Below are positions 17,300-27,150 of a stretch of 64,000 nucleotides of DNA, piece after piece. Source of the DNA: Acinetobacter vivianii (lineage in GTDB: Bacteria; Pseudomonadota; Gammaproteobacteria; Pseudomonadales; Moraxellaceae); NCBI RefSeq assembly GCF_014635885.1, contig NZ_BMDR01000008.1:1-64000 (forward strand), given 5' to 3'. Position 1 is the stretch's first letter. Every line of letters starts with the position of its first letter. The translations under genes were made by a program, and so were the position numbers. The notes under the pieces are model-generated. The model did no database searches. It saw only the letters and a list, made by a program, of their open reading frames with translations, and had not been told where the DNA came from.

Positions 17300-18661
17300 T
17301 TATTTTGCAGGCAAGGTTTTCTTAAAGACCAGTGAATTACGCTGATAGTTATATAACTCTTGGCGGGCATTGGGTAAATCATCCACACTGGCAGGGCTAA
17401 AGCCTTGTTCCAGAAACCAGTGAGCGGTTCGGGTGGTGAGTACGAAGAGCTGTTGAATCCCTTGTTGCTTGGCTTTGCTTTCAAGGAATTGCAAAATCTG
17501 GCTGCCGCGATTTGATCTACGATAACTGGCATCGACAGCCACACAGGCAATTTCAGCAGAACGGATTTCATTAGTTTCGGCAGGAATTGGGTACAGTGCT
17601 GCACAAGCCAGAATCATACCGTCACGCTCAATCACCGCAAAATGTTCAATTTCACTTTCAAGGCGTTCGCGTGAGCGATAAACCAGAATGCCTTCCTGTT
17701 CGAGTGGGCGTAACAGATTAATCAAGCCACCAACATCATTGATATTGGCGATACGGACTTCTTCATAGTGTGCATCGGTAATCAAGGTGCCGACACCATC
17801 GCGGGTGAACAGTTCTTCAATTAGTGCGCCGTCATAGGCATAAGAAATCAGATGTACGCGATGTACGCCTGACAAGGACGCTTGTTGAGCTTGTTTGAGA
17901 TGTAAGGCAAATTCTGGATATTGTTGTTGGTTCTGTTGAATATACGGTTCTAGTTGATGCGGATTTAATTCACGTAATAGCTGTTGCTGTTTATTCATCA
18001 GTCCTTGCTTTTCGCCTAGGAAAATCAGCTTATCCGCTTTTAAAGCAATAGCCGTTTTGGTCGCAACTTCTTCTGCCAGTAAATTAAAGACTTCCCCAGT
18101 GGTTGAATAGCCCGTGGGCCCGAGCAGGACGATGTTGTGATTATCTAGATGGCGTTGAATGGCATCGGTATCTACAGAACGGACTTCACCAGTGAGCTGG
18201 AAGTCGATCCCATCACGAATACCATAAGGTTTGGCAGTCACAAAATTACCAGACACCACATCAATGCGAGCACCATACATAGGTGAATTCGCCAATCCCA
18301 TAGACAGCAGGGCTTCAATTTCTAAACGGATCGAACCCACAGCATTCATAACGCCACGTAAAGACTCACGTGTGGTAATGCGATGGTTTTGATGAAATGG
18401 GGTCTCAATATGACGTTCGAGCAAATTCTGATTGATTTGCGGACGTGCGCCGTAAACGAGAATCAAGCGGATGCCCAGCGAGTGTAACAAGGCAATATCA
18501 TGAATAATATGCTGGAAATTTTCGTGCTGAACCGCTTCGCCCGCAAACATCAGGATAAAGGTTTTATCACGATGGGCATTAATATAAGGTGCGGAATGGC
18601 GAAACCAATGTACATAATCTTGTGTTGTACTATGTAAAGTTTCAGTCATTTGGGTCGCCAT
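17300..18661 (-). CDS. argA: Amino-acid N-acetyltransferase (N-acetylglutamate synthase)
   Basis: The 453-residue enzyme has an N-terminal amino-acid-kinase-like domain (about 1-290, with LILVYGARPQINQNL and LLGPTGYSTTGEVFNLLAEEVA) that senses arginine. A C-terminal GNAT domain (about 300-450, with ACVAVDASYRRSNRGSQILQFLE binding acetyl-CoA) follows. It makes N-acetylglutamate, the first step of arginine synthesis. The length and two-domain layout match classical ArgA. It is monocistronic. Confidence 0.95.
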   Translation of the reverse strand: MATQMTETLHSTTQDYVHWFRHSAPYINAHRDKTFILMFAGEAVQHENFQHIIHDIALLHSLGIRLILVYGARPQINQNLLERHIETPFHQNHRITTRESLRGVMNAVGSIRLEIEALLSMGLANSPMYGARIDVVSGNFVTAKPYGIRDGIDFQLTGEVRSVDTDAIQRHLDNHNIVLLGPTGYSTTGEVFNLLAEEVATKTAIALKADKLIFLGEKQGLMNKQQQLLRELNPHQLEPYIQQNQQQYPEFALHLKQAQQASLSGVHRVHLISYAYDGALIEELFTRDGVGTLITDAHYEEVRIANINDVGGLINLLRPLEQEGILVYRSRERLESEIEHFAVIERDGMILACAALYPIPAETNEIRSAEIACVAVDASYRRSNRGSQILQFLESKAKQQGIQQLFVLTTRTAHWFLEQGFSPASVDDLPNARQELYNYQRNSLVFKKTLPAK

Positions 18662-18773
18662 GTGAATCTCAGAGATGTACCAATTGATCTGATTTTAACG
18701 AAAAAAACGAAAAGATAAATCTATTCTGAAAACAACAACCCAACTTTAATATCATTCGCCTTTTGAAAAGTGC

Positions 18774-19157
18774 TTAGAAGCCCATGATACGGATAATACT
18801 GTTATCCTCTGAGTTGACTAAAATATAGTCGTTGTTGATCTTGTACCATTGTTCGTTACGGCTCGGTCGAGGAAGGTTATTGTCTTTATAATCGACTTTA
18901 TAACCATTACCACGATAATGCTGTGGCATGACATAACCTGCCTGCCAACGATGTTGTTTTAGGCGCTCCACACCACGTTCTTCGCGCATACGGCGTTCAC
19001 GTTGACGATTTTCACCATCTGGACGATCAAAGCCACGACCATTTTGCCAGCCGCCACCACGCGAGTCTTCGTCACGATCATGCGGACCTGCAAAACTCCC
19101 CATGCTACTGAATAGGGTCGTCGAACCTAAAACCAAGATAATGAAAATTTTTTTCAT
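18774..19157 (-). CDS. RcnB-like periplasmic protein
   Basis: The 127-residue secreted protein has a signal peptide (residues 1-23, ending SFAG) and then a strongly charged Arg/Glu/Gly/Asp region. The C-terminal RcnB-type core follows (W..GYVMPQHYRGNGYKVDYKDNNLPRPSRNEQWYKINNDYILV). RcnB in E. coli affects nickel/cobalt efflux, but most family members have no known role. It is monocistronic. No metal transporter lies next to it. Confidence 0.75.
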   Translation of the reverse strand: MKKIFIILVLGSTTLFSSMGSFAGPHDRDEDSRGGGWQNGRGFDRPDGENRQRERRMREERGVERLKQHRWQAGYVMPQHYRGNGYKVDYKDNNLPRPSRNEQWYKINNDYILVNSEDNSIIRIMGF

Positions 19158-19338
19158 GATGCACCTTATTGACTTCGGATGTCTCTCATGTGAACTACTG
19201 TACGTTAAAAATGCAGAGAAACTGTGAAGATCAATTCATTGTTCCATTAAAAAGATGAAGATTCTTCGCCCATTTCTCTGAAAAAAGCAGTTTTAACGTC
19301 AGTGTCCAATGTTATTTAGAATTATTTTAATGTGTGAA

Positions 19339-20085
19339 TTAAGCTTGAGCATCAATACTTTGGCCATTCATCTCCAGACTATCGTCACCCATCAGGTACA
19401 GGTAGGCTGGCATAATGCTATCTGGTGTTGGAAGTACTTTTGGATCTTCCTCTGGATAGGCCTTGGCACGCATCGCTGTACGTGTACCACCTGGATTGAT
19501 GCAGTTAAAACGAATATTTGGATAAGTATTTTCTGCGGCAAAGATTTTGCTCATGGCTTCAGTTGCAACTTTAGACACTGAATAAGCGCCCCACAATGCA
19601 CGTGCTTCGCGACCGACACTCGAGCTGGTGAATACCACAGAGGCGTGTTCAGATTTCTCTAACAACGGCAATAAAGCTTGAGTCAGGGCAAAAGGCGCAC
19701 GTAAATTGACGGCCATGACATCATCCCAGACATCGACTGGATATTCTGCCAGTTCAACACGATCACCCAGCATGCCTGCGTTATGCAAGATGCCATCAAG
19801 ACGACCGAATTGCTGTTCAAGCGTATTGACCAGAAGCTCGTAATCATGTGTTGACGCTGTTGAAAGCTGCAAAGGTAAAATTGCAGGTTGAGGCGCACCC
19901 AAACCTTCAATTTCGTCATAAATCACTTCAAGTTTATTCAAGGTACGACCGTGTAGCACAACGGTTGCACCATGAAGGGCATAACTCATAGCAGCAGCAC
20001 GTCCAATACCGTCACCAGCACCGGTGATCAGGATAATACGGTCTTTCAGCAAATCTGGACGAGGTTGATATTCTGAATATTTCAT
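19339..20085 (-). CDS. Short-chain dehydrogenase/reductase, YciK type
   Basis: The 248-residue SDR has an NAD(P)-binding TGAGDGIGRA, an NNAG-type LHNAGML, catalytic Ser in FTSSSVG and YSVSK as the YxxxK. It resembles the E. coli YciK family. The ATG at 20085 (MKYSEYQPRPDLLKDRIIL) has a perfect AGGAGG about 7 bases upstream, so the longer frame from 20112 is rejected. It follows gph and ubiG on the same strand with short spacing, forming a probable operon. The substrate is unknown. Confidence 0.85.
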   Translation of the reverse strand: MKYSEYQPRPDLLKDRIILITGAGDGIGRAAAMSYALHGATVVLHGRTLNKLEVIYDEIEGLGAPQPAILPLQLSTASTHDYELLVNTLEQQFGRLDGILHNAGMLGDRVELAEYPVDVWDDVMAVNLRAPFALTQALLPLLEKSEHASVVFTSSSVGREARALWGAYSVSKVATEAMSKIFAAENTYPNIRFNCINPGGTRTAMRAKAYPEEDPKVLPTPDSIMPAYLYLMGDDSLEMNGQSIDAQA

Positions 20086-20115
20086 TGTTATGCCTCCTGT
20101 TTTTATCATCAATAT

Positions 20116-20817
20116 TTAACCCATCATACCCTGATTTTCTGACAAAACAGTGATTTTCTGTTTGAGCAGTTGGTGTAATTCGGGGATGGTGTGAATAATG
20201 GCATCTGCCTGCCATGCCGCCAGATCATCACGTGATCCTACGGGTAAATAGCCATAAGCTGCCAGAATGGTATACATATCTGCATTGCGACCTGCATCGA
20301 TATCACGTGGATGATCGCCCACATAAATGATGTCTTTGGCATCAAGATTGAGCTTTTGTGCAGCGAGATACATTGGTTCTGGATCGGGTTTGGTTTTGCT
20401 GACATCTTCCGGGCAAACCAAGACCGCACAACGCTCTGTCAGGTTTAATGCTGCGAGCAGCAGTTCACTTAAACCACGAGGTTTATTGGTCACAATACCC
20501 CACGGAATCTGATGTGCTTCGAGTTCTTCCAGTAAAGGGTACATGCCTTCAAACAGTTCGGTATCGACAACAATATTGGCACCATAGGTATCTAAAAAGC
20601 GCTGACGATGTGCGAGGAAAACCTCATCGGTGATCTCTAATTCTGGATAAACCAGTTTCACCATGGCACGTGCGCCTTCAGACACTTGAGTGCGAATGGC
20701 TGCAGCATCTACGACAGGACGTTGTTCATCACGGCACATTTGTTGAATGATACGGATAAAGTCTACAGCGGTATCGATCAACGTACCATCAAGATCAAAT
20801 AAAACAGCTTTCATCAT
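20116..20817 (-). CDS. gph: HAD-family phosphatase, phosphoglycolate phosphatase type
   Basis: The 233-residue HAD hydrolase has DLDGTLIDT (nucleophile Asp near residue 9), the VTNKPRGL motif II, Lys in SKTKPDP and motif [16 protein letters not shown]. It probably dephosphorylates 2-phosphoglycolate. Since ubiG-gph is a conserved pair it may serve salvage or ubiquinone-linked metabolism. Some Acinetobacter/Pseudomonas homologues (MupP) act on MurNAc-6-phosphate, which is a real alternative. The start codon overlaps the ubiG stop (ATGA). Confidence 0.85.
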   Translation of the reverse strand: MMKAVLFDLDGTLIDTAVDFIRIIQQMCRDEQRPVVDAAAIRTQVSEGARAMVKLVYPELEITDEVFLAHRQRFLDTYGANIVVDTELFEGMYPLLEELEAHQIPWGIVTNKPRGLSELLLAALNLTERCAVLVCPEDVSKTKPDPEPMYLAAQKLNLDAKDIIYVGDHPRDIDAGRNADMYTILAAYGYLPVGSRDDLAAWQADAIIHTIPELHQLLKQKITVLSENQGMMG

Positions 20818-21527
20818 GCACCTGTATTTGTCGTATGAACCATGTAATTCACATCAACATTTGGCGCTAACCAGTAATGTTTGGTGATCGGGTTGTAATG
20901 TAAACCTGTCATTTCTTTCAGGCTGAGTCCTGCATTGCGGATATCGTGTGCCATTTCTGAAGGACGAATGAATTTATGATAGTCATGCGTTCCTTTTGGT
21001 AGTAAACGAAGGACGTATTCAGCACCGATAATGGCAAATAAATAAGATTTTGGATTACGGTTAATCGTCGAGAAGAACACATGACCGCCTGGCTTAACCA
21101 AAGCCTGACAGGCTTTGACGATTGAAGCAGGATCAGGTACATGTTCCATCATTTCCATACAGGTCACGACATCATATTGACCTGCCTGTTCTTGTGCCAG
21201 TTGCTCAACTGGAATCTGACGGTATTCAATATTTTCAACATTGTCCTGCTGCGCATGCAAACGTGCCACAGCAAGTGGTGCTTCGCCCATATCAATGCCG
21301 AGTACTTCCGCCCCACGACGCGCCATGCTTTCTGCCAGAATTCCGCCACCACAGCCAACATCGAGTACTTTCTTGCCAGCCAGACCGCCAACACGTTCAT
21401 CTACCCAGTTTAAGCGTAAAGGGTTGATTTGATGCAACGGGCGGAATTCAGAATGTTGATCCCACCATTTGGCAGCCAATGCTTCAAATTTTGCGATTTC
21501 TTGCGGGTCAACATTCAATTGCGACAT
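20814..21527 (-). CDS. ubiG: Ubiquinone biosynthesis O-methyltransferase
   Basis: The 237-residue SAM-dependent methyltransferase begins with the UbiG-specific [19 protein letters not shown]. It has motif [17 protein letters not shown] and the post-I loop [13 protein letters not shown]. It carries out both O-methylations of ubiquinone synthesis. It is the first gene of ubiG-gph-SDR, coupled to gph by an ATGA overlap and divergent from dsbA. Confidence 0.96.
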   Translation of the reverse strand: MSQLNVDPQEIAKFEALAAKWWDQHSEFRPLHQINPLRLNWVDERVGGLAGKKVLDVGCGGGILAESMARRGAEVLGIDMGEAPLAVARLHAQQDNVENIEYRQIPVEQLAQEQAGQYDVVTCMEMMEHVPDPASIVKACQALVKPGGHVFFSTINRNPKSYLFAIIGAEYVLRLLPKGTHDYHKFIRPSEMAHDIRNAGLSLKEMTGLHYNPITKHYWLAPNVDVNYMVHTTNTGA

Positions 21528-21705
21528 AGTGTCACCTCTATATAAGGATGATTATTTAGGTTTAATCTGTTGGTAGTGTAGCGATTCTGGCAAAAAAAGC
21601 GATAAATCCAATAAAAAACTTCACAGAAGCAAAACGAATTGCTCGTGTTTGTTTTATATTAAGCATATAAACTTACGAAAAATGCTTAGAGGAAAAGCAA
21701 AGTCA

Positions 21706-22326
21706 ATGAAAAAGTTAGTATTAAGTGGTTTGAGTGTAGCTGCATTGGCATTTTCAATGAATGCGATGGCAGCAGATTTTGTGGCTGGTAAAGACTATAC
21801 CGTTATTGCAAATCCAGGCAAAACGGTTGCGCCAGCAGGCCAGCTCGAAGTGCGTGAGTTCTTCTGGTACGGCTGCCCGCACTGCTTTAAGCTTGAACCA
21901 CATATGCAAGCATGGTTGAAGCAGATTCCGAAAGACGTTTATTTCCTTCGTACACCAGCAGCCATGAATAAAGTATGGGAACAAGGTGCTCGTGGTTACT
22001 ACGTTTCTGAAGCATTAGGTGTGCGTAAAAAGACCCATATTCCACTTTTCCATGCGATTCATGAAGGTGGTCAGCAAATCTTTGATCAAGCTTCTCAAGC
22101 AAAATTCTTTGCGCGTTACGGCGTACCTGAGCAAAAATTTAACAGCATGTTTAACTCTTTCCCAATTACTGCAAAAATTGCCGAATCAAATAAACTGGCG
22201 CAGCAGTACCAGTTGACGGGTGTTCCTGCTGTGGTTGTGAATGGTAAATATGTGGTTCAGGGTGAAGATGGTAAAGTCACTCAAGTGGTGAATTACTTGT
22301 TAGAAAAAGAGCGTAAAGCGAAATAA
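21706..22326 (+). CDS. dsbA: Thiol:disulfide interchange protein DsbA
   Basis: The ~206-residue periplasmic oxidoreductase has a cleaved signal peptide (residues 1-23, ending NAMAADF). The active site is CPHC in FWYGCPHCFKLEPHM, and the cis-Pro is seen in LTGVPAVVVNGKYVV. It introduces disulfides into exported proteins. The ATG at 21706 is preferred over 21649 because only it gives a normal signal peptide. It is monocistronic, with a terminator directly behind. Confidence 0.95.
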   Translation: MKKLVLSGLSVAALAFSMNAMAADFVAGKDYTVIANPGKTVAPAGQLEVREFFWYGCPHCFKLEPHMQAWLKQIPKDVYFLRTPAAMNKVWEQGARGYYVSEALGVRKKTHIPLFHAIHEGGQQIFDQASQAKFFARYGVPEQKFNSMFNSFPITAKIAESNKLAQQYQLTGVPAVVVNGKYVVQGEDGKVTQVVNYLLEKERKAK

Positions 22327-22344
22327 TTGATGCATTTTCAAATA

Positions 22345-22374
22345 AAAAGGACTGCCATGACAGTCCTTTTTTTT
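22345..22374. terminator. Bidirectional terminator between dsbA and a TetR gene
   Basis: A 10-bp stem AAAAGGACTG/CAGTCCTTTT (22345-22354 with 22361-22370), loop CCATGA, has T tracts on both strands. It serves the two converging genes. Confidence 0.9.
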
Positions 22375-22376
22375 AT

Positions 22377-23012
22377 TTAGTCTTGATCCAGTTGAAAGTC
22401 TTTTAAATCAATCTGAACTTTCTGTGTCGGAAGTGATAAGGCCTGATTGACATACAGGTTAATTAACTTTTCACGTGAACCAATCGAGCGCTGGTAATAG
22501 CTTGAATTCAACAATAATGCTGCGCCGTAGGTCAGGGACCAGATATAAGAAAGATAATCACGAATCGACATATCATAATTCTGTGATTTTAAATATTTTT
22601 CAGTCATGTCTTTTAACGACACGATACGTTGTTGACGGATCGAGTAAAGCTCATCAAAAAGATGCTTTAACTTGGATTCAGTCATGGTCAGATGTTCTTC
22701 TAACTGATGCAGCAGAATGGTACGGCTTGGTGAGGTGAGATGATAGAGCATGTAACGTGGCGCATACTCTTTGACATCTGTATTGTATCTATCTGAAATT
22801 TTTAAGATTTCTTTTTCATTCTGGATAATCAGTTCCAGCAATAATTCATTTTTGCTACGGAAATGTTTATATAAAGTGCCTTTGGCAATATCCAGTTCAG
22901 CAACCAGTTCATCGAGGGTCATTTCTTGGTTGTTTTCTAATAACAGCTTTTCTGCAACCTGCAAGATTTTTTCTTTACGAATTAAGAACTGAGTATGACG
23001 ATCTGGATTCAT
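22377..23012 (-). CDS. TetR/AcrR family regulator
   Basis: This is a 211-residue TetR-type repressor. The helix-turn-helix is seen in MTLDELVAELDIAKGTLYKHFRSKNELLLELI at about residues 30-62. The C-terminal domain has no recognisable ligand signature. The ATG at 23012 (MNPDRHTQ) is preferred over the longer frame from 23042 because MNPDR leads directly into the DNA-binding domain. The target is unknown. It precedes another TetR gene transcribed in the same direction, about 108 bp apart. Confidence 0.8.
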   Translation of the reverse strand: MNPDRHTQFLIRKEKILQVAEKLLLENNQEMTLDELVAELDIAKGTLYKHFRSKNELLLELIIQNEKEILKISDRYNTDVKEYAPRYMLYHLTSPSRTILLHQLEEHLTMTESKLKHLFDELYSIRQQRIVSLKDMTEKYLKSQNYDMSIRDYLSYIWSLTYGAALLLNSSYYQRSIGSREKLINLYVNQALSLPTQKVQIDLKDFQLDQD

Positions 23013-23119
23013 GATGCTTATAAGCTCCTCATAGTGTTCCACACTGCATTTGCATTAGTGTCCAATGCATCATAACGCGAAGCAATGCTTTTATATATCA
23101 AACTTTGGTTTGGATATGG

Positions 23120-23770
23120 TCAAGCGTTTTCTGGTTCCCAGTTGGAAATCCCACTGAATAATAAGCGCACTTGGGTCGCTGCATTATCAATAAACAGGTT
23201 TTGTTGTTCGAGTAAATGATCAATCGTGAACTGTTTTGGCAAATTGATCCAAGTCATGGCCCAGGTAAATGACATATTAATCAAAATCGTAGAAAGGACC
23301 TGTAAATGCTTGGCTTCCTTGATGTGTTTGAAGGTTTCGAGCTTGCACAGATCAATGGCTAGATCTTCGATCAGAAACTCAATTTCCCGTGCAATCGCAA
23401 TACGGACGGTTTCAGATCCACCCCAGCGTTCCGCAATCATAAATTGCCATTGCTGCGGGCTGTGATTAACCGCCTGTACGAATAACTCAATGCTGGTGCG
23501 GGTTTTGGCCGAACCACTGTGTAACAGGTAGCTTTGCCCCAATTGATGAATCAGGCTTTTTAAATGCAAAGAGACCTGATCGACCAGCTCTTGTCCGAGC
23601 GCATCCATGTCTTGAAAATGACGATAAAACGCCGTTGGTACCAAACCAACTTCACGTGCAACTTCACGCAAGCTAATGCTACTAAATGAGCGTCCTGCGG
23701 TACTCAGGTGGAGGGCTGCATCCAGTAAAGCCTGTCGACTCTGTTGTTTTCGTTCATCTCTAATCGACAT
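23120..23770 (-). CDS. desT: TetR-family unsaturated fatty acid regulator (DesT/FabR-like)
   Basis: The 216-residue repressor matches the FabR/DesT type: SIRDERKQQSRQALLDAAL at the start, then SSISLREVAREVGLVPTAFYRHFQDMDALG. DesT in Pseudomonas senses the ratio of unsaturated to saturated acyl-CoA and represses the desaturase operon desCB. Here the gene is divergent from just such a reductase-desaturase pair. The shared intergenic region holds three AGTGAAC-type palindromes. The function assignment rests on family and context. Confidence 0.87.
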   Translation of the reverse strand: MSIRDERKQQSRQALLDAALHLSTAGRSFSSISLREVAREVGLVPTAFYRHFQDMDALGQELVDQVSLHLKSLIHQLGQSYLLHSGSAKTRTSIELFVQAVNHSPQQWQFMIAERWGGSETVRIAIAREIEFLIEDLAIDLCKLETFKHIKEAKHLQVLSTILINMSFTWAMTWINLPKQFTIDHLLEQQNLFIDNAATQVRLLFSGISNWEPENA

Positions 23771-23973
23771 GAATAAGATCCATTAAAACCATACCAAAGA
23801 GTCTAGCAAAAAAAACAGAAACTTTTTAGTCTTCGTACATTGCTAAATACAGATGTTTTTGATCTTTACACGCGCAACAGATGTGCAAATGATAAGCAGA
23901 ATCTGAGAGAAGCGTTTTATTTTCCCCGTATTTTGAGTGGCTTATAACGAGTATAAAAAATATTCAAAAAATT

Positions 23974-23991
23974 AGTGAACAAGTGTTGACT
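23974..23991 (+). promoter_or_regulatory. DesT/FabR-like operator 1
   Basis: AGTGAACAAGTGTTGACT keeps the AGTGAAC/GTTGACT arms of the published P. aeruginosa DesT site, differing only in the central bases. Confidence 0.78.
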
Positions 23992-24011
23992 CAGTGAACA
24001 CAAATAAATAT

Positions 24012-24029
24012 AGTGTACACATGTTCACT
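24012..24029 (+). promoter_or_regulatory. DesT/FabR-like operator 2
   Basis: AGTGTACACATGTTCACT is a near-palindrome of the FabR/DesT type. It lies 38 bp (centre to centre) from operator 1. Confidence 0.7.
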
Positions 24030-24030
24030 A

Positions 24031-24048
24031 CATGAACATTTGTTCACT
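24031..24048 (+). promoter_or_regulatory. DesT/FabR-like operator 3
   Basis: CATGAACATTTGTTCACT matches the palindrome at 16 of 18 positions. It directly abuts operator 2 (19-bp spacing), so two dimers would bind almost two helical turns apart. Confidence 0.65.
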
Positions 24049-24082
24049 CAAAATAAATAGCCAGATACAAAACGAGGAACGT

Positions 24083-25108
24083 ATGAACGCAGAGTTAAGT
24101 TATCAGCCACATTGGATTCGAGAAGATTTCGTTGATTTTATCTTGCAAAAGATCAAGCCAACCTTCGCCTGGAAACGCATTCTTGCGCAAGTCACTGCTG
24201 TGCAGCCGCTGAGCGAAGATATGGTTTCACTCAGCTTAAAGCCAAATCATAATTTTGATATTCGCCAAGTTAAAGCAGGTCAAAGCGTTTTAATTACCCT
24301 CATGATTAACGGGGTATATCAACAACGTAGCTATTCCATTATTGAGGTCACGCCACAAGGTGAAATCCGTCTAGGCATTAAAGTTCAAGGTTTGGTGTCT
24401 AAGGCAGCACAACAATTGCGTGTTGGAGACAGCTTCGAGATTTCTCAGCCGCAAGGGGATTTCGTCTTACATCAAGGTCAGCAACCTGCATTACTGATTG
24501 CTTCAGGTTCTGGTATCACTGCAATTTATTCTTTATTAAAACAAGCATTACAACAGCAGCTTGAACAAGTGCATGTGGTATATTTTAACCGTGCTGAAGT
24601 ATTGCATCAGGACATCTTGGCCTTGGCTGAGCAATATCCACAACTGAATTATCATTTCTTTAATACGGCGCAGCAAAAACAGCATTTAGATGCAGCATTG
24701 TTAGAGAAACTCGTCCCTAATTTTAAAGATATTCAAGCCTATGCCTGTGGTCACCACAACATGATGAAACAGGCGCAACAGATTTATACGCAGCATGGGG
24801 TCGTGGAAAACTTTCATCAAGAATTTTTCCAACCCGTACAAGTCGAGCATTCCAGTGAAGCTCAACCGATTACGTTTCGTCGTGCGCAACAAAATTTTAT
24901 TGCAACGACCAATCTCCTGAGTAGTGCAGAGCAAGCAGGTTTACGTCCACAACATGGTTGTCGTATGGGCGTGTGTAACCGCTGTAGCTGTACCAAAGTC
25001 AGCGGTGTGACCCAGAACGTCCTCACTGGCGAAATTGATGATCAACCGAATCGTCCAATCAAGTTATGTGTGAGCCAGGCGCTGAGCCCAGTCACGATTG
25101 ACCTATAA
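24083..25108 (+). CDS. Ferredoxin reductase with C-terminal 2Fe-2S domain (desaturase electron donor)
   Basis: The 341-residue flavoprotein has an FAD-binding RSYSI motif near residue 95 and an NAD(P)-binding ASGSGITAIYSLL segment. A plant-type 2Fe-2S ferredoxin domain (HGCRMGVCNRCSC) lies at the C-terminus. It corresponds to P. aeruginosa DesB-partner reductase PA4889-type proteins and passes electrons from NAD(P)H to the membrane desaturase encoded next. The ATG at 24083 has a good GAGG; the longer frame from 24032 would run through the operators and is rejected. Confidence 0.88.
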   Translation: MNAELSYQPHWIREDFVDFILQKIKPTFAWKRILAQVTAVQPLSEDMVSLSLKPNHNFDIRQVKAGQSVLITLMINGVYQQRSYSIIEVTPQGEIRLGIKVQGLVSKAAQQLRVGDSFEISQPQGDFVLHQGQQPALLIASGSGITAIYSLLKQALQQQLEQVHVVYFNRAEVLHQDILALAEQYPQLNYHFFNTAQQKQHLDAALLEKLVPNFKDIQAYACGHHNMMKQAQQIYTQHGVVENFHQEFFQPVQVEHSSEAQPITFRRAQQNFIATTNLLSSAEQAGLRPQHGCRMGVCNRCSCTKVSGVTQNVLTGEIDDQPNRPIKLCVSQALSPVTIDL

Positions 25109-25136
25109 AAACAAAGATATTTGAGGATCCAACACA

Positions 25137-26285
25137 ATGAATATGGCATTAGAATTTAAAACCGTATCAAAGTCAGCACATTTAACCCCAGAACAAGTCG
25201 AGGAGTTTGGTCGCCGTGTCGAGAAAATTCGACTAGACGTGATGCAAAACCTCGGTGAGCAGGACTCGAAATATATTTATAAAGTGCGTAATTTCGTGCG
25301 TTATACCGAAATTGCATCCCGTGGCATGTTGATGTTCGGTGGCTGGATTCCACCCGTATGGTTGCTGGGGACAGCCATGCTGGGTGTGTCTAAAATCGTC
25401 GAGAATATGGAACTGGGCCATAACGTGATGCATGGTCAGTTTGACTGGTTGAATGATCCAAGTTTACGTGGTGAAGATTACGATTGGGACAATACCTGCT
25501 CAGGCAATGACTGGCGCTATACCCATAACTATATGCACCATACTTATACCAATATTGTCGGTAAAGATCATGATGTGGGTTATGGCATTTTACGTGTCAC
25601 AGAAGACCAGAAATGGGAAGTACGTCATTTGGCCAATATCCCATTGGCACTTCAGCTCATGTTCTTTTTCCAGTGGTATGTGGGTGTACAAAACCTGCAT
25701 CTGGAAGATGCGTTGGTGTATAAAACCAAAACATGGAAACAGGTTTGGGCAGATGCGGCGGAGTTCCGTAAAAAAGCCAAACGCCAAGTGTTAAAAGACT
25801 ATGTGTTCTTCCCGGCGATTGCCACAGTAAACTTTATTCCCGTATTGGCGGGTAATGCAGTCGCAAACATCATGCGTAACTTATGGTCGTCAGCAGTGAT
25901 TTTTAATGGTCACTTTACTGAAGATGCTGAAACCTTTGAAGCAGACAATACCGAGAACGAAACCAAGGCACAGTGGTACCTTCGTCAGATTCGTGGTTCA
26001 AGCAACTTCACAGGTGGGAAATGGATGCATTTTATGAGTGGTAATTTGAGCCATCAGATTGAGCATCATTTATTCCCTGATATGCCTGCCAATCGTTATG
26101 AACAGGTTGCACCACAAATTAGAGCATTATGTGCCGAATATGGAGTGAACTATAACGAAGCCAACTTCATGAAGCAGTTCTGGACGGTGTGGGTGCGTTT
26201 GGCTAAATGTTCATTGCCGAATGATTTATCCGCACAACTGGCACAAGGCTGGAGCAATCTGAAAGCGAAGTTTAGATTTGCTTAA
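25137..26285 (+). CDS. Membrane fatty acid (acyl-CoA) desaturase
   Basis: The 382-residue integral membrane di-iron desaturase has the three His boxes: HNVMHGQF, HNYMHHTYTN and SHQIEHHLFPDMP. It introduces a double bond into acyl chains aerobically, using electrons from the preceding reductase 28 bp upstream. Repression by the divergent DesT-like protein is expected. The closest characterised relatives are the DesB/DesC-type enzymes; the bond position cannot be read from sequence. Confidence 0.92.
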   Translation: MNMALEFKTVSKSAHLTPEQVEEFGRRVEKIRLDVMQNLGEQDSKYIYKVRNFVRYTEIASRGMLMFGGWIPPVWLLGTAMLGVSKIVENMELGHNVMHGQFDWLNDPSLRGEDYDWDNTCSGNDWRYTHNYMHHTYTNIVGKDHDVGYGILRVTEDQKWEVRHLANIPLALQLMFFFQWYVGVQNLHLEDALVYKTKTWKQVWADAAEFRKKAKRQVLKDYVFFPAIATVNFIPVLAGNAVANIMRNLWSSAVIFNGHFTEDAETFEADNTENETKAQWYLRQIRGSSNFTGGKWMHFMSGNLSHQIEHHLFPDMPANRYEQVAPQIRALCAEYGVNYNEANFMKQFWTVWVRLAKCSLPNDLSAQLAQGWSNLKAKFRFA

Positions 26286-26382
26286 TTGGGTGAATTGTAA
26301 CGAATAAGTAAAACTGAAAGCACGTGTAATTGAGCTATACTATGGCGCAATGATATTTGAGCCATAGTTTTAAGGAATCGTT

Positions 26383-27099
26383 ATGCGTATTGACCAAAGA
26401 GCATTAGACCAATTACGTGAGGTAAAAATTACCCGTAACTATACCCGTTACGCAGAAGGCTCAGTTTTGGTTGAGTTTGGTCATACTAAAGTGTTGTGTA
26501 CTGCGAGTATTGATAACTCGGTACCACGCTTCCTGAAAGGTCAGGGTCAAGGTTGGGTAACAGCTGAATATGGCATGTTGCCACGCTCAACGCATACGCG
26601 TAGCGATCGTGAAGCGGCTCGTGGTAAGCAAACGGGTCGTACTCAAGAGATCCAGCGTCTGATTGGCCGTAGCTTACGTGCAATGGTGGATTTGAAGAAG
26701 TTGGGCGAGAACACCATTACAATCGACTGTGATGTGATTCAGGCAGATGGCGGTACCCGTACTGCGGCGATTACGGGTGCAGCAGTGGCTTTGGTTGACG
26801 CAATGAATGTATTGCTCAGCAACAAAAAGATTAAACAGGATCCATTAAAGAGTTTAGTGGCAGCAATTTCGGTGGGTATGTATAAAGACGAAGTACTCCT
26901 CGATCTATGCTACGAAGAAGATTCAAATTGCCAAACGGATTTGAACGTGGTGATGACACAAGCGGGTGAATTTATTGAAATTCAGGGAACGGCAGAAGAC
27001 AAACCGTTTACCCGTCAACAGTGCAATGCCATGTTAGAGCTTGCAGAAAAAGGAATCGCGGAATTGATTCAAAAGCAACAGCAAGCACTCGGTTGGTAA
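26383..27099 (+). CDS. rph: Ribonuclease PH
   Basis: The 238-residue phosphorolytic 3'-exonuclease trims tRNA 3' ends. The family start [38 protein letters not shown] is seen, with [17 protein letters not shown] and [18 protein letters not shown] (phosphate/catalytic loop). The length is normal and there is no truncation like that in E. coli K-12. It is monocistronic and followed by a strong terminator. Confidence 0.97.
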   Translation: MRIDQRALDQLREVKITRNYTRYAEGSVLVEFGHTKVLCTASIDNSVPRFLKGQGQGWVTAEYGMLPRSTHTRSDREAARGKQTGRTQEIQRLIGRSLRAMVDLKKLGENTITIDCDVIQADGGTRTAAITGAAVALVDAMNVLLSNKKIKQDPLKSLVAAISVGMYKDEVLLDLCYEEDSNCQTDLNVVMTQAGEFIEIQGTAEDKPFTRQQCNAMLELAEKGIAELIQKQQQALGW

Positions 27100-27117
27100 G
27101 TTCCAGTTGATAGTGCG

Positions 27118-27150
27118 GGCGGTCTGGTGTGTTTAGACCGCCTTTTTTTT
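27118..27150 (+). terminator. Terminator of rph
   Basis: An 8-bp GC-rich stem GGCGGTCT/AGACCGCC (27118-27125 with 27135-27142) is followed by eight T. Confidence 0.93.

Larger units (their letters stand above)
23771..24082. promoter_or_regulatory. Divergent control region of desT and the desaturase operon
   Basis: This 312-bp non-coding region lies between the divergent genes. Its right part holds three closely spaced palindromic operators (23974-23991, 24012-24029, 24031-24048). A further half-site TGAACAC lies at about 23994-24001. The reductase ribosome site AACGAGG lies at its right end. The left half shows nothing I can name. Confidence 0.7.
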
